From Marivita sp. GX14005 (GTDB lineage: Bacteria; Pseudomonadota; Alphaproteobacteria; Rhodobacterales; Rhodobacteraceae): DNA of 64,000 nt. Of the stretch, positions 8,352 to 17,165 are shown one piece after another. A program made the position numbers and the translations under genes. Location: positions 186,001 through 250,000 of the forward strand of contig NZ_JAMCCQ010000005.1 of the NCBI RefSeq assembly GCF_023370775.1, read 5' to 3'. Within the stretch, counting starts at the first letter, position 1, and each line of letters starts with the position of its first letter. The notes under the pieces are model-generated. The model did no database searches and had not been told where the DNA came from. It saw nothing but the letters and a program-made list of their open reading frames with translations.

Positions 8352-8389
8352 ATAGCCAGCTATCTAACATTGCATAGCGGGCTATGCAA
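8352..8389. promoter_or_regulatory. Tandem palindromic operators for the MarR-type regulator
   Basis: ATAGC-CA-GCTAT at 8352-8363 and TTGCATAGC-GG-GCTATGCAA at 8370-8389 share the core ATAGC-NN-GCTAT. The cores are 22 bp apart, two helical turns, so two dimers would sit on the same face. The site lies between the divergent membrane protein and marR genes, fitting autoregulation and repression of both. Confidence 0.8.
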
Positions 8390-8405
8390 GTGCTAGGACG
8401 GCTTC

Positions 8406-8840
8406 ATGAGCTTTTCGAAAGACCGATCGGCGGGATTCCTCGCAAATCATATGGCGCGTCTGTTCGCGCGCGGGTTGACCGCGCGGATCAAGCCGCTCGG
8501 CCTGACAACGGGTAATTTTCCCGCGCTTCTGGAATTGTGGGAAAACGACGGGCTGACGCAGAAGGATCTCGTGCAGCGGCTCGATATCGAACAGGCGACG
8601 ATGGCCAATACGCTGGCCCGGATGGAACGCGACGGGCTCATTCGCCGTGCGAAAGACGAAAGCGACGGGCGCGTGCAGCGAATATGGCTCACGGACCGCG
8701 CGCGCAAACTCGAAGCGCCCGCGATTGCGGCCGCGAAGGCGGAGAATGCCGAAGCGCTCGCCGCGCTGACTGAGCAAGAGCGCGCGACGTTCATCGCCGC
8801 GATGCAGAAGATCATCGCATCGCACGCGGACCGCGCCTAG
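8406..8840 (+). CDS. MarR-family transcriptional regulator
   Basis: 144 residues with the MarR winged-helix layout: LWENDGLTQKDLVQRLDIEQATMANTLARMERDGLI forms the helix-turn-helix and recognition helix (about 47-80), followed by the wing (AKDESDGRVQRIWLT, with the typical DxR pattern). MarR proteins are dimeric repressors released by small aromatic or oxidising ligands. Divergent from a four-helix membrane protein with tandem palindromes between them. The stop overlaps the 3' end of the cytochrome gene on the other strand by four bases. Confidence 0.88.
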   Translation: MSFSKDRSAGFLANHMARLFARGLTARIKPLGLTTGNFPALLELWENDGLTQKDLVQRLDIEQATMANTLARMERDGLIRRAKDESDGRVQRIWLTDRARKLEAPAIAAAKAENAEALAALTEQERATFIAAMQKIIASHADRA

Positions 8841-9331
8841 CGCAGTTCGCTCACATCTTCCGCCGTCACTGCATCGGAATAGTCGTTGCCGAAATGCGTG
8901 CGCACGTAATTGCTGACCTCGGCGATCTGCGCATCGTCCATCTGATCACCGAAGCGGGGCATCCCGTGATAGCCTGTCAGCAGAACGGTGACGATGAAAT
9001 ATTTCGACACCAGCTTCGGATTGCCGGCGAGCGGCGGATAGTGCCCCGCGCCTTCGGCGCCCCTGCCGTCGGGCATATGGCAGCCCATGCAGCTCGTTTT
9101 GTAGAGCGCCTCCCCGCTCGTTTGCGTGAAGCGATCGGGATGGGTCGAGAACCGGTCGATGATCTCGCGCAGACTGTCCTCGGGACTGTTTTCCTCAAGC
9201 AGCCGCGCTTTATCGGTCGCCACGTCCTGCGATGGCAGTTCGACCTCGTAGCCTTCCGTTTCGGCCAGATCCTGCGCCGCGAGAGAGGCGGCGAAGGCCA
9301 TGGCGAAACAGGCGGCGATCGCGGTTTTCAT
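8837..9331 (-). CDS. Periplasmic c-type cytochrome
   Basis: A 164-residue exported cytochrome c. Residues 1-19 form a signal peptide (MKTAIAACF... ending ASLAA). One heme motif, CMGCH, sits in the middle, and GMPRFGD supplies the probable axial Met. Start 9331 is preferred over an in-frame ATG at 9346 because AGGAGG lies seven bases before it. It overlaps or abuts the end of the flavin amine oxidase gene and is last in a three-gene unit (triheme cytochrome, amine oxidase, this gene). The likely role is accepting electrons from the oxidase in the periplasm; that link is inferred from context and from NicA2-CycN-like precedents. Confidence 0.85.
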   Translation of the reverse strand: MKTAIAACFAMAFAASLAAQDLAETEGYEVELPSQDVATDKARLLEENSPEDSLREIIDRFSTHPDRFTQTSGEALYKTSCMGCHMPDGRGAEGAGHYPPLAGNPKLVSKYFIVTVLLTGYHGMPRFGDQMDDAQIAEVSNYVRTHFGNDYSDAVTAEDVSELR

Positions 9332-9342
9332 GGCGTGCCTCC

Positions 9343-10932
9343 TCATGCGTTCACCCGTGCGTCAAGGCGGCGGATCACGTCCAGCCCGGACAGGATCGCG
9401 CCCTCCTGCCAGGCCGGGATATGCGAGCAATGCTCGCCCGCCAGTGCGATGCGTCCGTCGAATTCGCACAAGGTTTCATAATGTTCTTCGCGCAGCTCTT
9501 CGGTCCATTGGCCGTAGCATCCCAACGTCCACGGGATACGGTGCCACGCGCAGCTCGTGCCGCTGATGAATTCCTCGCGATATTGCGGGTGGATCCGGCT
9601 GCCGAATTCCAGTGCGGCCTCGATACGCTCCTGCGGCGTGAGCGTGTTCCAGGTATAAGTGTAGTTCTTCGTCGGATAGGTGTCGTAGGCGGCCTGAACG
9701 ACGCCGGGGCCGTCCTCGAAAAGATCGTATGACGGGTAAGCGATCTGTTTGATCGGCAGGTCGGTGTAGGAGATGCCGCCTACGATCCATTCATCCTGCT
9801 CCCAGAACCGCCGCTTGAATTCGAGCGCCACCTTGAAGGCCGACGCGTAAGGCACCGAGGCGATGGCGCGTTTCATCTCGTCCGAAACGTCGATTTCAAG
9901 CTGCGCGAGAATGGAAAGCGGGATCGTGCAGATACAGTAATCCGCCGTTTCCTGCATCACCTCGCCGCCGCCCTCGCGGTCCTCGTAATGCACGGTCACC
10001 TGGCCTTCGTTCTGTTCGATCTTCGACACACGTGCGTTGAACCGGATCAAATCGCGGGTCTGTTCGGTGAAGGCGTCTCCGATCCTGCCCATGCCGCCGA
10101 CGGGCTCGAACATCGCCGGAGCGTGGACATATTCGTTGAAGACGTAAAGCTGCTCCCAAAGTCCTGAATTCAGCAGGGGGCCGAAATCGAGCGGGGTGGA
10201 GGGCTCGGCCTTGGGCATGAGCCCGCCGCCGGGCAGCACGTCCCAGCCGCGATGCTCACCCACGGCTTCGCTCGTGACATAGCGATAATTCTTGTCGAGC
10301 ACGCCCCAGCCCTTGAGGCCTTCAAGCAGCTTTTCCTGATCTTCCGCGCTCACCTGTTCATCGAGCGCGCCTTGCTGGACGGACTTGGCCAGAAGCTCGG
10401 ACGTGTAGCCGCGAATATCGGTTTCCACATCGCCGATCCGTTGCGGCTTGCCCCCGTAGGCCTGACTATTGTGCAGATACGCCTTGTTGTTCTTCATGAT
10501 GAAGGGCTGAAGCGGCACGTTGAACTTTCGGCAGTAATCGAACACCGCATAATGATGGATCGGAAGGCGCCACGGGCCGGGGTTGAGATAGCCCTTCTCG
10601 AATGTGCAATCGACGTCATGCCCGCCAAGCTCGGTGAAGCTGTCGCCGCCCGAGATTGTCCAGCTGCGTCCGCCGCCGCGGTTCTGGTATTCCAGCACTT
10701 TCACGTCGTAGCCAGCCTTGCGCAGCTCATAGGCCGCCGTCAGCCCGGCAAGCCCCGCCCCGAGGATCAACACCTTGGTGCCGCCCTGCGATCCGGCCAG
10801 TTCGATCGGGCCGCTGTAATCCGAAGTTGCGGCGAAGCCCATCGAGGTCATGGCCTGATACATCGCCGTCGTGCCGGCGGCATGGCCGATCATGCTCAGA
10901 AGCTGGCGCCGCGTGGGCATTGTAATACTCAT
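9343..10932 (-). CDS. Tat-exported FAD-dependent amine oxidase/dehydrogenase
   Basis: 529 residues. The N terminus carries a twin-arginine signal (PTRRQLLSMIG). The FAD dinucleotide-binding motif is KVLILGAGLAGLTAAYELRKAGYDV, followed by a GGRSW-type segment, and a C-terminal LAGEHCSHIPAWQEGAILSG completes the FAD site of the flavin monoamine oxidase family. The substrate is unknown; amino acids, polyamines or N-methyl amines fit. Start 10932 overlaps the stop of the upstream cytochrome gene (ATGA) and has GGAGGG before it, which is why I reject the longer frame from 10968. Placement between two exported cytochromes suggests a dehydrogenase that passes electrons to heme rather than to oxygen. 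Confidence 0.87.
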   Translation of the reverse strand: MSITMPTRRQLLSMIGHAAGTTAMYQAMTSMGFAATSDYSGPIELAGSQGGTKVLILGAGLAGLTAAYELRKAGYDVKVLEYQNRGGGRSWTISGGDSFTELGGHDVDCTFEKGYLNPGPWRLPIHHYAVFDYCRKFNVPLQPFIMKNNKAYLHNSQAYGGKPQRIGDVETDIRGYTSELLAKSVQQGALDEQVSAEDQEKLLEGLKGWGVLDKNYRYVTSEAVGEHRGWDVLPGGGLMPKAEPSTPLDFGPLLNSGLWEQLYVFNEYVHAPAMFEPVGGMGRIGDAFTEQTRDLIRFNARVSKIEQNEGQVTVHYEDREGGGEVMQETADYCICTIPLSILAQLEIDVSDEMKRAIASVPYASAFKVALEFKRRFWEQDEWIVGGISYTDLPIKQIAYPSYDLFEDGPGVVQAAYDTYPTKNYTYTWNTLTPQERIEAALEFGSRIHPQYREEFISGTSCAWHRIPWTLGCYGQWTEELREEHYETLCEFDGRIALAGEHCSHIPAWQEGAILSGLDVIRRLDARVNA

Positions 10933-12356
10933 GTTCGACCCTCCGCCGGTTGTTGTGTCCGCCGCCATATCGCCCAGCCGATCAGCCCGAGAAGCGCCAG
11001 CACGGCGATGATCCCCGCCCAGGCGAACCAGTTGGCGTATTTCAGAAGGAACGGCAGTTCGGGATCGGGATTGAGGATCGCGTTCACATCCGCCGCGTCC
11101 AGCGCCGACGTGGTGAAATCCCCGAACTCGATCCGCACATAGTTGGCGATCTGTGCGATTTCGTCATTCGTCAAATCGTCCTCGAACCCCGGCATGGGCG
11201 GCGCGCGGTAGGGCGCGGCGTATTCCACACCATGCGCGATGACGTTCACGAGGTTGGCCGCGTTGTCCCGGCGCAGATCGCCGTTGCCGCGTAGCGTGGG
11301 GTAATAGGCGGCGGCCTGGCCTTCGCCGTTAACCCCGTGGCACGACGCGCAATGCGTCAGGTAGAGCGCTTCATCCCCGGCCAGATCGGTTCGGGTCAAA
11401 GCCTCGCCAAGGCTTTTTCTGATGGATCCGTATTCATGCATGGGAACCGGCGCGGGGGGATATTCGGCGACGACCGGGCGGGTCTGCTCGTCAGAAGCAA
11501 TCGCCGGCACCGTTTTCAGGTAGCGCGCCATCGCCATCAGGTCGGCTTCGTTCATGTGGCGGGTGCTGAAATGCACCACCTCCGACATTGGGCCGGCGGC
11601 TTGCGCCGCGCCCATTGCGCGTCCGGTCTTGAGGTATTCGGCGATATCCTCGGCCTGCCATCTGCCCAGCCCCGAAACGGGATCCGAAGTCAGGTTGGGC
11701 GCAAGCCAGCCCTGAACCATGGTCCCGGCGAGGTAACGGTCCTCATCGGCCATCATCAGCGAATTGCGCGGCGTGTGACAGGTGCCGCAATGGCCCGGAT
11801 GATCGACAAGGTATTGCCCTCGCGCGATCTCCGCGTCCAGATCCTCGGCGGGCGGTGTATCCTCGATGGCAAGCGCGTTGTAGAACACCATCAGCGTTCG
11901 GATGTTGAACGGGAACGGCAGGTCCGTTTCGCCTTCGGGCGCGCGCTCCACGGGCTCGACCGTGCGCAGATAGGCATAAAGCGCGGTGATGTCCTCGTCC
12001 GTCATGCCGTGATAGGACGGGTAGGGCATCGCCGGATAAAGTCTGCGATCCGGCGCCTTGCCTTCGCGCAGAACCGCCTTCAGATCGTCTTCGGAATACC
12101 CCCCGATCCCGTAATTCCGCGACGGGGTGATATTGGTCGCCATGATATCGCCCAGCGGCGTTTCGATGAATTTGCCGCCTGCATAGGGCGTGCCATCAGG
12201 TCCGATATGACAGGATTGGCAATCGGCCGTGCGCGCCACGTAGCGACCGGCCTCCACCAGATCGCTGTCCGCCTCCTGCGCCGCAAGGGGCGCGGCCAGA
12301 CATGCTGCGCTTATTGCGGAGAGACAGACGCGGGCGGAGGTTCTGAATATCGTCAT
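10929..12356 (-). CDS. Membrane-anchored triheme cytochrome c
   Basis: 475 residues resembling the cytochrome subunit of membrane alcohol/gluconate dehydrogenases. A signal peptide (1-26) is followed by three heme motifs: CQSCH (46-50), CGTCH (190-194) and CASCH (336-340). A C-terminal membrane helix (about 441-463, ending WAIWRRTQQ) anchors it. Such proteins take electrons from a periplasmic dehydrogenase to ubiquinone or an oxidase. Here the overlapping partner is a flavin amine oxidase rather than a PQQ or GMC dehydrogenase, which is unusual. First gene of the three-gene unit. Confidence 0.88.
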   Translation of the reverse strand: MTIFRTSARVCLSAISAACLAAPLAAQEADSDLVEAGRYVARTADCQSCHIGPDGTPYAGGKFIETPLGDIMATNITPSRNYGIGGYSEDDLKAVLREGKAPDRRLYPAMPYPSYHGMTDEDITALYAYLRTVEPVERAPEGETDLPFPFNIRTLMVFYNALAIEDTPPAEDLDAEIARGQYLVDHPGHCGTCHTPRNSLMMADEDRYLAGTMVQGWLAPNLTSDPVSGLGRWQAEDIAEYLKTGRAMGAAQAAGPMSEVVHFSTRHMNEADLMAMARYLKTVPAIASDEQTRPVVAEYPPAPVPMHEYGSIRKSLGEALTRTDLAGDEALYLTHCASCHGVNGEGQAAAYYPTLRGNGDLRRDNAANLVNVIAHGVEYAAPYRAPPMPGFEDDLTNDEIAQIANYVRIEFGDFTTSALDAADVNAILNPDPELPFLLKYANWFAWAGIIAVLALLGLIGWAIWRRTQQPAEGRT

Positions 12357-12456
12357 GGCGGCGGTTCCGATTGCTGGCAGCTCGAATGTCGATCTGCCAG
12401 GTCAACGGCGCCGGGCGCGTGCAAGTTCCAAGCGTTGTTCGCCGATCTCCCTTCGA

Positions 12457-12921
12457 TCAGGAGGCGAACAGCGTCTCGATCCCAAGCGCCGCGCGCAGCC
12501 GAACCCGCGCCCGCGCGAGCCGCGACATTACCGTGCCGACCGGCAGCTTCAACTCCGCCGCCAGCTCGGACGGTGTCAGCCCGTCTATGGCGACCCGGCG
12601 CAGCAAGGTGCGGTCGGTCAGCGACAGCCGCTCCACATGGGCCAGCACTTCGGAGCAAAGACAGGACAGCGCCGCATCCTCGACCTGCGGTCCGTCCTCC
12701 TCACCGAGTGGCGCCTCGCGGGCGGAGGCCCGCGCGCGGGCCTGCGCCGCATGGCGCAGCGCGGTCATCATGTAGGGCAGGGGGCGGTCGATCCGCCCGC
12801 CGGCCTTTTCGCGTTCGAGAACCGCCAGATAAACCTCGTGGCAAAGATCCTCGGCATCCTGCGGGCTGCGCGTCAGGCGACGGGCGCGGGCGAGCAGGCG
12901 TGTATGATCTTGCGTATCCAT
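12457..12921 (-). CDS. ECF-type RNA polymerase sigma factor
   Basis: 155 residues from the Met at 12921, with the two sigma-70 regions of ECF factors. Region 2 runs about 10-55 (ARRLTRSPQDAEDLCHEVYLAVLE) and region 4 about 95-150 (LSLTDRTLLRRVAIDGLTPSELAAELKLPVGTVMSRLARARVRLR). A longer frame reaches an ATG at 13014; the extra 31 residues lack family similarity. No anti-sigma factor with a zinc-binding or membrane domain is adjacent. The divergent neighbour is a small exported EF-hand protein, a possible target. Confidence 0.85.
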   Translation of the reverse strand: MDTQDHTRLLARARRLTRSPQDAEDLCHEVYLAVLEREKAGGRIDRPLPYMMTALRHAAQARARASAREAPLGEEDGPQVEDAALSCLCSEVLAHVERLSLTDRTLLRRVAIDGLTPSELAAELKLPVGTVMSRLARARVRLRAALGIETLFAS

Positions 12922-13146
12922 GCCCTCAGATATGACAGCGGTAAAAAATCCCGCCAGACGGGGGGTTTCCGCCGATGGCGGATCGCGGCTCTTTTCAGGC
13001 GGGGCTTCGCGCAAGCATGGGGCGATTTTGGGCAGAACGGCGCCGCCCGGAGCGGTGCGGGGATGCGGGGCGGCTTTCTCGCCTCATACCTCGTGAAGGC
13101 CGCCGGAAGCGCGGTGCTTCGTAACGCAGTTAAAATGGAGAGACCC

Positions 13147-13398
13147 ATGAACACGACACTGACACGCCTGTTTGCCGCATCCCTCGTCGCCCTTCCGGTC
13201 GCAGCGATGGCTGCAGACTACACGGCGGCGGATGCCAACGCAGACGGAATGTTGTCGCTGGAAGAGGTTCAGGCGGTCATGCCTGAAATGACCGCCGACA
13301 CCTTCGCCGCTGCGGATGCCGATGGCGATGGCATGCTCAACCAGGATGAACTGGCGGCGGCCCAGAGCGAAGGCCTCCTCCCGGCCTCCGACGGATAA
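13147..13398 (+). CDS. Exported EF-hand calcium-binding protein (83 residues)
   Basis: Residues 1-22 form a signal peptide (ending AAMAADY). Two EF-hand loops follow: DANADGMLSLEE and DADGDGMLNQDE, each with the Asp-x-Asn/Asp-x-Asp-Gly ligand order and a terminal Glu. GGAGAG precedes the ATG. It is divergent from the ECF sigma gene, about 225 bp apart, so joint regulation is possible. A second small EF-hand protein is encoded at 36123-36440. The role is unknown: calcium buffering or sensing in the periplasm. Confidence 0.82.
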   Translation: MNTTLTRLFAASLVALPVAAMAADYTAADANADGMLSLEEVQAVMPEMTADTFAAADADGDGMLNQDELAAAQSEGLLPASDG

Positions 13399-13412
13399 GG
13401 CACGACCCTCTC

Positions 13413-13450
13413 GCGCGGCCCCGTCATGGCGCCCTTCGTCGGGGCCGCGC
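13413..13450 (+). terminator. Hairpin behind the EF-hand gene
   Basis: GCGCGGCCCCG (13413-13423) and CGGGGCCGCGC (13440-13450) form an 11-bp stem 15 bases after the stop codon. The trailing ATTTCGCTT is only weakly T-rich, so the terminator is probable rather than certain. Confidence 0.65.
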
Positions 13451-13864
13451 ATTTCGCTTCACGCCTCGTTTCCCTGACCGGATGCGGGGCTTGTTCGCGT
13501 TGGCGCGATGCGCGCGCGATCGACACGCGGCTCCGGTTCCGATAGGCCGCTCTCACGCTGCTGGGATCGGCGGTCCGGGATCGATGATCGATATTCGCCC
13601 CTCCACGCAAAACGACGCCCCGCAGATGGGTCTGCGCTGGGTCTGTTTCGCCAAAGAACTGACCGGTGCAAGCGGGGAATGATCCCGCCCATAAAGCGTC
13701 GCTCAGTCGTGTAATTCCGGCGGCGCGGGCCGTGCCACGAAAAAAACCTTCGTGATTCGTCCCCCGCGCGGCGCTTTGGCGCTTTTCGACAGGCTTCAAA
13801 ACACATAGATAGCGGGTGCAACGGGCCGCCCCCGCGCGGCGCGTGGAATTACAAGGAGAGAGCC
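13451..13864. other. Intergenic region before tatA
   Basis: About 410 bases without a credible gene. Short frames on both strands here are arginine-rich shadow translations. The region presumably holds the tatA promoter. A GC-rich GCGCGGCGCTTTGGCGC stretch near 13766-13782 is the only structure I noticed. Confidence 0.5.
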
Positions 13865-14113
13865 ATGCTCAACAATATCGGCCTTCCCGGCCTTCTTCTG
13901 ATCGCCGTCGTGGTGCTGGTGCTGTTCGGTCGCGGCAAGATCTCGTCGCTGATGGGCGAAGTGGGCAAGGGCATCACCGCCTTCAAGAAAGGCGTCAGCG
14001 AAGGCGGCAAGGACGACAACGACGAGGACGAGGACCGCAAGGCGGTCGACGCCCGCGATGTCACACCGCCTGCCCCCGAGACGACGACCAAAACGGACAA
14101 GGACAAGGTGTAA
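13865..14113 (+). CDS. tatA: Sec-independent translocase protein TatA
   Basis: 82 residues: a short N-terminal membrane helix (about 5-21, [15 protein letters not shown]), the conserved Phe-Gly hinge ([18 protein letters not shown]), an amphipathic helix, and an acidic then proline-rich tail. TatA oligomers form the passage for folded twin-arginine proteins. AAGGAGAG lies nine bases before the ATG. First gene of tatABC-DUF815. Substrates visible in this window are the amine oxidase (10932) and the TRAP binding protein (38767). Confidence 0.96.
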   Translation: MLNNIGLPGLLLIAVVVLVLFGRGKISSLMGEVGKGITAFKKGVSEGGKDDNDEDEDRKAVDARDVTPPAPETTTKTDKDKV

Positions 14114-14119
14114 ACCCCG

Positions 14120-14587
14120 ATGTTCGATCTGGGCTGGACCGAGCTTCTGGTGGTCGGCATCGTCGCGCTGATCGTTGTCGGGCCGAAGGATCTTCCGGTG
14201 CTGTTCCGCAGCCTCGGTCGGTTCATGGGCAAGGCGCGCGGCATGGCGCGCGAGTTCACCCAGGCGATGAACGACGCCGCCGACGAAGCCGGCGTTTCGG
14301 ACATTCAAAAGACCTTCAAGAACGCCAGCAACCCGGTCTCCTCTGCGATGGACGAGGTCAAGAACGCGGCAAAGTCGATGGCCGATCTCGATCCCAACAG
14401 CCATAGCGGCAAACTGTCAGCCGAACGCGCGGACGCGAAGAAGAAGATCGAACTCTCCGCTGCCAAGGCCGCTGCCGAGCGCAAGGCGCGCGAAGCGTCC
14501 GAAGCGGCCGCCAAGGTCGGAGAAATGGAAGCCGAGATCGAAGCCTCCGCCGGCTCCGACGTGCCGGATACGAAAGACAAGACATGA
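14120..14587 (+). CDS. tatB: Sec-independent translocase protein TatB
   Basis: 155 residues beginning [33 protein letters not shown], the TatB signature with its membrane helix, the GPKDLP hinge and the amphipathic helix. The tail is rich in Ala, Glu and Lys and probably coiled. TatB pairs with TatC in the signal-peptide receptor. It starts six bases after tatA and its stop overlaps the tatC start. Confidence 0.96.
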   Translation: MFDLGWTELLVVGIVALIVVGPKDLPVLFRSLGRFMGKARGMAREFTQAMNDAADEAGVSDIQKTFKNASNPVSSAMDEVKNAAKSMADLDPNSHSGKLSAERADAKKKIELSAAKAAAERKAREASEAAAKVGEMEAEIEASAGSDVPDTKDKT

Positions 14588-15468
14588 GCCGGACCCCGGA
14601 CGAGATCGAGGACAGCTCCGCGCCGCTGATCGAACATCTGGCAGAGCTGCGCAACCGGCTGATCCACTCGGTCGTCGCCTTCATCATCGGCATGGTGATC
14701 TGCTTCACCGTCGCCACACCGATCTTCAACTTCCTTACCGCGCCTCTGTGTCAGGTGCTCGCAACGCGCGGCCAGGATTGCGACCTGATCTTCATCAGCC
14801 CGCAGGAAGGTTTCTTCGTCGCCATCAAGATTTCGCTTCTGGGCGGGTTCATGTTGGCCTTTCCCTATATCGGGCTGCAAATGTGGCGTTTCGTGGCGCC
14901 GGGGCTCTACAAATCCGAAAAGGGCGCATTCCTGCCTTTCCTCGTCGCCTCGCCCTTCATGTTCTTTCTCGGCGCGGCCTTCGCCTTCTATGTCGTCACG
15001 CCCCTGGCCTATGACTTCTTTCTCGGGTTCCAGCAATTCGGCGACCGCGGCGAGGCCTTGACGCCGGAGGTCGGCGCGCCGCTTTCGGTCGTGTTTCAGG
15101 GCTCGGCGCAGGAATATCTCAACCTGACGGTCAAGTTCATCGTCGCCTTCGGTCTTTGTTTCCAGCTGCCGGTTTTGCTGACCCTCATGGGCAAGGCCGG
15201 GCTGGTCAGCGCCGATGGGCTCGGCGCGGTGCGCAAATATGCCGTTGTCGCCATTCTCGTGCTGGCGGCATTGGTCACACCGCCTGATGTGATCACCCAG
15301 GTGATCCTGTTCGTCGTGGTCTACGGGCTTTACGAGGTGTCGATTTTCCTCGTCCGCCGGGTCGAACGCAAACGCGAGGCTGAATTGCGCGCGCAGGGTC
15401 TTTGGATGGAAGATGAGGACGAGGACGATCCCCTGATGCGCGAGTTCGAGGAGGACGAGCGGACGTGA
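14584..15468 (+). CDS. tatC: Sec-independent translocase protein TatC
   Basis: 294 residues with six membrane helices and the TatC N-terminal motif [16 protein letters not shown], plus the conserved F-x-x-P segment in the second loop region ([14 protein letters not shown]) and the [15 protein letters not shown] helix. It binds the twin-arginine signal. The C terminus has an acidic tail (EDEDEDD). Overlaps tatB at ATGA and the next gene at GTGA. Confidence 0.97.
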   Translation: MSRTPDEIEDSSAPLIEHLAELRNRLIHSVVAFIIGMVICFTVATPIFNFLTAPLCQVLATRGQDCDLIFISPQEGFFVAIKISLLGGFMLAFPYIGLQMWRFVAPGLYKSEKGAFLPFLVASPFMFFLGAAFAFYVVTPLAYDFFLGFQQFGDRGEALTPEVGAPLSVVFQGSAQEYLNLTVKFIVAFGLCFQLPVLLTLMGKAGLVSADGLGAVRKYAVVAILVLAALVTPPDVITQVILFVVVYGLYEVSIFLVRRVERKREAELRAQGLWMEDEDEDDPLMREFEEDERT

Positions 15469-16301
15469 TCGGCCCGCTGGAACGGATCGCCGCTGCGCTG
15501 GACCGTCTAGCGCCGCCCGCCGCGCCCGCGCCGGATTTTGGCGGGGCGGATGGGTTCGTCTGGCATACCGATCCCGATCGTCTGGTGCCGGTGCCCGATA
15601 TCAGCCGCGTTCCGGTCGATCTGCTTGTCGGCATCGACCGCAGCCGCGACACGCTGCTGGCCAACACGCGCCAGTTCGCCGAAGGATTGCCGGCCAACAA
15701 CGCGCTGCTCTGGGGCGCGCGGGGCATGGGGAAATCGAGCCTTGTCAAGGCAGTGCATGCCGCCATCCTGAACGAGGGGCATCCGCTCAAGCTGGTGGAG
15801 TTGCAGCGCGAGGATCTGCCGAGCGTCGGACGCCTTCTGAACCTGCTGCGCGGTGCGCCGCACCGCTTCGTGCTCTTCTGCGACGATCTGAGCTTCAGCC
15901 ATGACGACCAGCATTACAAATCGCTCAAGGCCGTTCTGGATGGCGGGGTCGAGGGGCGGCCGGACAATGTGATCTTCTACGCCACGTCGAACCGCCGGCA
16001 CCTGATGCCGCGCGACATGATCGAGAACGAGCGCGGCTCGGCGATCAACCCGTCCGAGGCGGTCGAGGAAAAGGTTTCTCTTTCGGACCGTTTCGGGTTG
16101 TGGCTGGGCTTTCACCCCTGCGATCAGGATCAGTATCTCGCCATGATCCGCGGCTATTGCGACGCCTATGGCGTCAAGATCGACGATCAGAGCCTGCGTG
16201 CCGAGGCGATCGAATGGCAGGCCACCCGCGGCGCCCGGTCCGGCCGGGTCGCGTGGCAATACTTCACAGATCTTGCCGGCCGTCGCGGCATCGCGCTCTA
16301 G
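15465..16301 (+). CDS. DUF815 AAA-type ATPase
   Basis: 278 residues of the DUF815 family of P-loop ATPases. Walker A is GARGMGKS (84-91); Walker B is RFVLFCDDLSF (about 135-146), followed by the ATSNRRHLMPRDM sensor region typical of the family. The biochemical role is unknown. It starts with GTG that overlaps the tatC stop (GTGA), so it is co-translated with the Tat translocase, an arrangement I recall from other Rhodobacterales. That coupling hints at a role in export or envelope quality control, which is inference. Confidence 0.85.
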   Translation: MIGPLERIAAALDRLAPPAAPAPDFGGADGFVWHTDPDRLVPVPDISRVPVDLLVGIDRSRDTLLANTRQFAEGLPANNALLWGARGMGKSSLVKAVHAAILNEGHPLKLVELQREDLPSVGRLLNLLRGAPHRFVLFCDDLSFSHDDQHYKSLKAVLDGGVEGRPDNVIFYATSNRRHLMPRDMIENERGSAINPSEAVEEKVSLSDRFGLWLGFHPCDQDQYLAMIRGYCDAYGVKIDDQSLRAEAIEWQATRGARSGRVAWQYFTDLAGRRGIAL

Positions 16302-16310
16302 CAGGTCGGA

Positions 16311-17165
16311 TCAACGGCGCTGGTCTTCGTCGTGCTGCGCCGGACGCTGCTTTTCCAGATGCGTGTCCAGCCAGCGTTGCACGTCCTCGATCCGGGTGCG
16401 CGCCACCGGCACCTCGGTATCGTCGCGCAAGCGCAAATACATTCGTCCATCGCGCCGAAGCGGCGTGATCGACGGATCGCGCGCCACCCACCAGGACCGG
16501 TGCGGCTGAAATCCGTCCTCGCTCTGCGTCTGGGCGACGATGTCGCGCAGCCGGGCGCGGGACAGCTTGTGCGCATCCTCGAATGTCAGCTGAACGTGAT
16601 GCTCGCGCGCCTCGATATGAAGCAGTTTCGTCAGATCGATTCTTTCGCCATCAACGATGAGTTCTCGCTTGACCGCGTCGCGCATGAGATCGGCTTGCAC
16701 GCTGGGCATGATGAATTTGAAAAAGACGGTCTCCAGCGCCTGCGCGGCGATGTAGAAATAGGCAAGCTGCGGGAGGATCGGCAGATCATAGGCCCCGCGC
16801 GTTGCCAGATGCACCGCCGCCTCGCAAAGATACACGGGCGGCAAGAGGGCGATGGCCCCGAGCAGCGGCATTGGGATACGCAGTCGCGGGACGATTGCGG
16901 TGAGCGCCGAAACGGCAAGAAAGAGGTTGAAATAAACCGCGAAGAACAACACCGCCGCCGCCGGCCAGATCAGTATGCCCAGAACGGGCGGCAGGGCATC
17001 GCGCGTATTGAACGGATCGGCGGCGTAGAAGGTCAGCAGACAAAGCGAGATGAAGAGCAGCGTGCGTTTGTGCAGATGAACCGCGACATAGGTTTCCACC
17101 GTGAAGGACAGGGGCGACAGCGTCAGGTCCCGGAAATTCAGCTTTCTGCGGCAAATCTCGTTCAC
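16311..17165 (-). CDS. LytTR-domain membrane-bound transcriptional regulator
   Basis: 284 residues. Four membrane helices occupy about 33-155 and a LytTR DNA-binding domain about 180-265, with its hallmark DGFQPHRSWWVARDPSI stretch and HIEAREHHVQL strand. LytTR domains bind DNA through beta strands. Here the domain is tethered to the membrane with no receiver domain, so membrane-sensed gene control is likely. No target is evident; the gene converges on tatABC-DUF815. Confidence 0.85.
   Translation of the reverse strand: MNEICRRKLNFRDLTLSPLSFTVETYVAVHLHKRTLLFISLCLLTFYAADPFNTRDALPPVLGILIWPAAAVLFFAVYFNLFLAVSALTAIVPRLRIPMPLLGAIALLPPVYLCEAAVHLATRGAYDLPILPQLAYFYIAAQALETVFFKFIMPSVQADLMRDAVKRELIVDGERIDLTKLLHIEAREHHVQLTFEDAHKLSRARLRDIVAQTQSEDGFQPHRSWWVARDPSITPLRRDGRMYLRLRDDTEVPVARTRIEDVQRWLDTHLEKQRPAQHDEDQRR

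Noticed and set aside
12900-13146. ECF-type promoter before the EF-hand gene
   Set aside because: A GGAAGC-like -35 can be found but no convincing -10 at the right spacing; not strong enough to list as a feature.
13459-13821. 120-codon minus-strand frame before tatA
   Set aside because: Arginine/serine-rich shadow-type composition and no ribosome site; no overlap with a known family.
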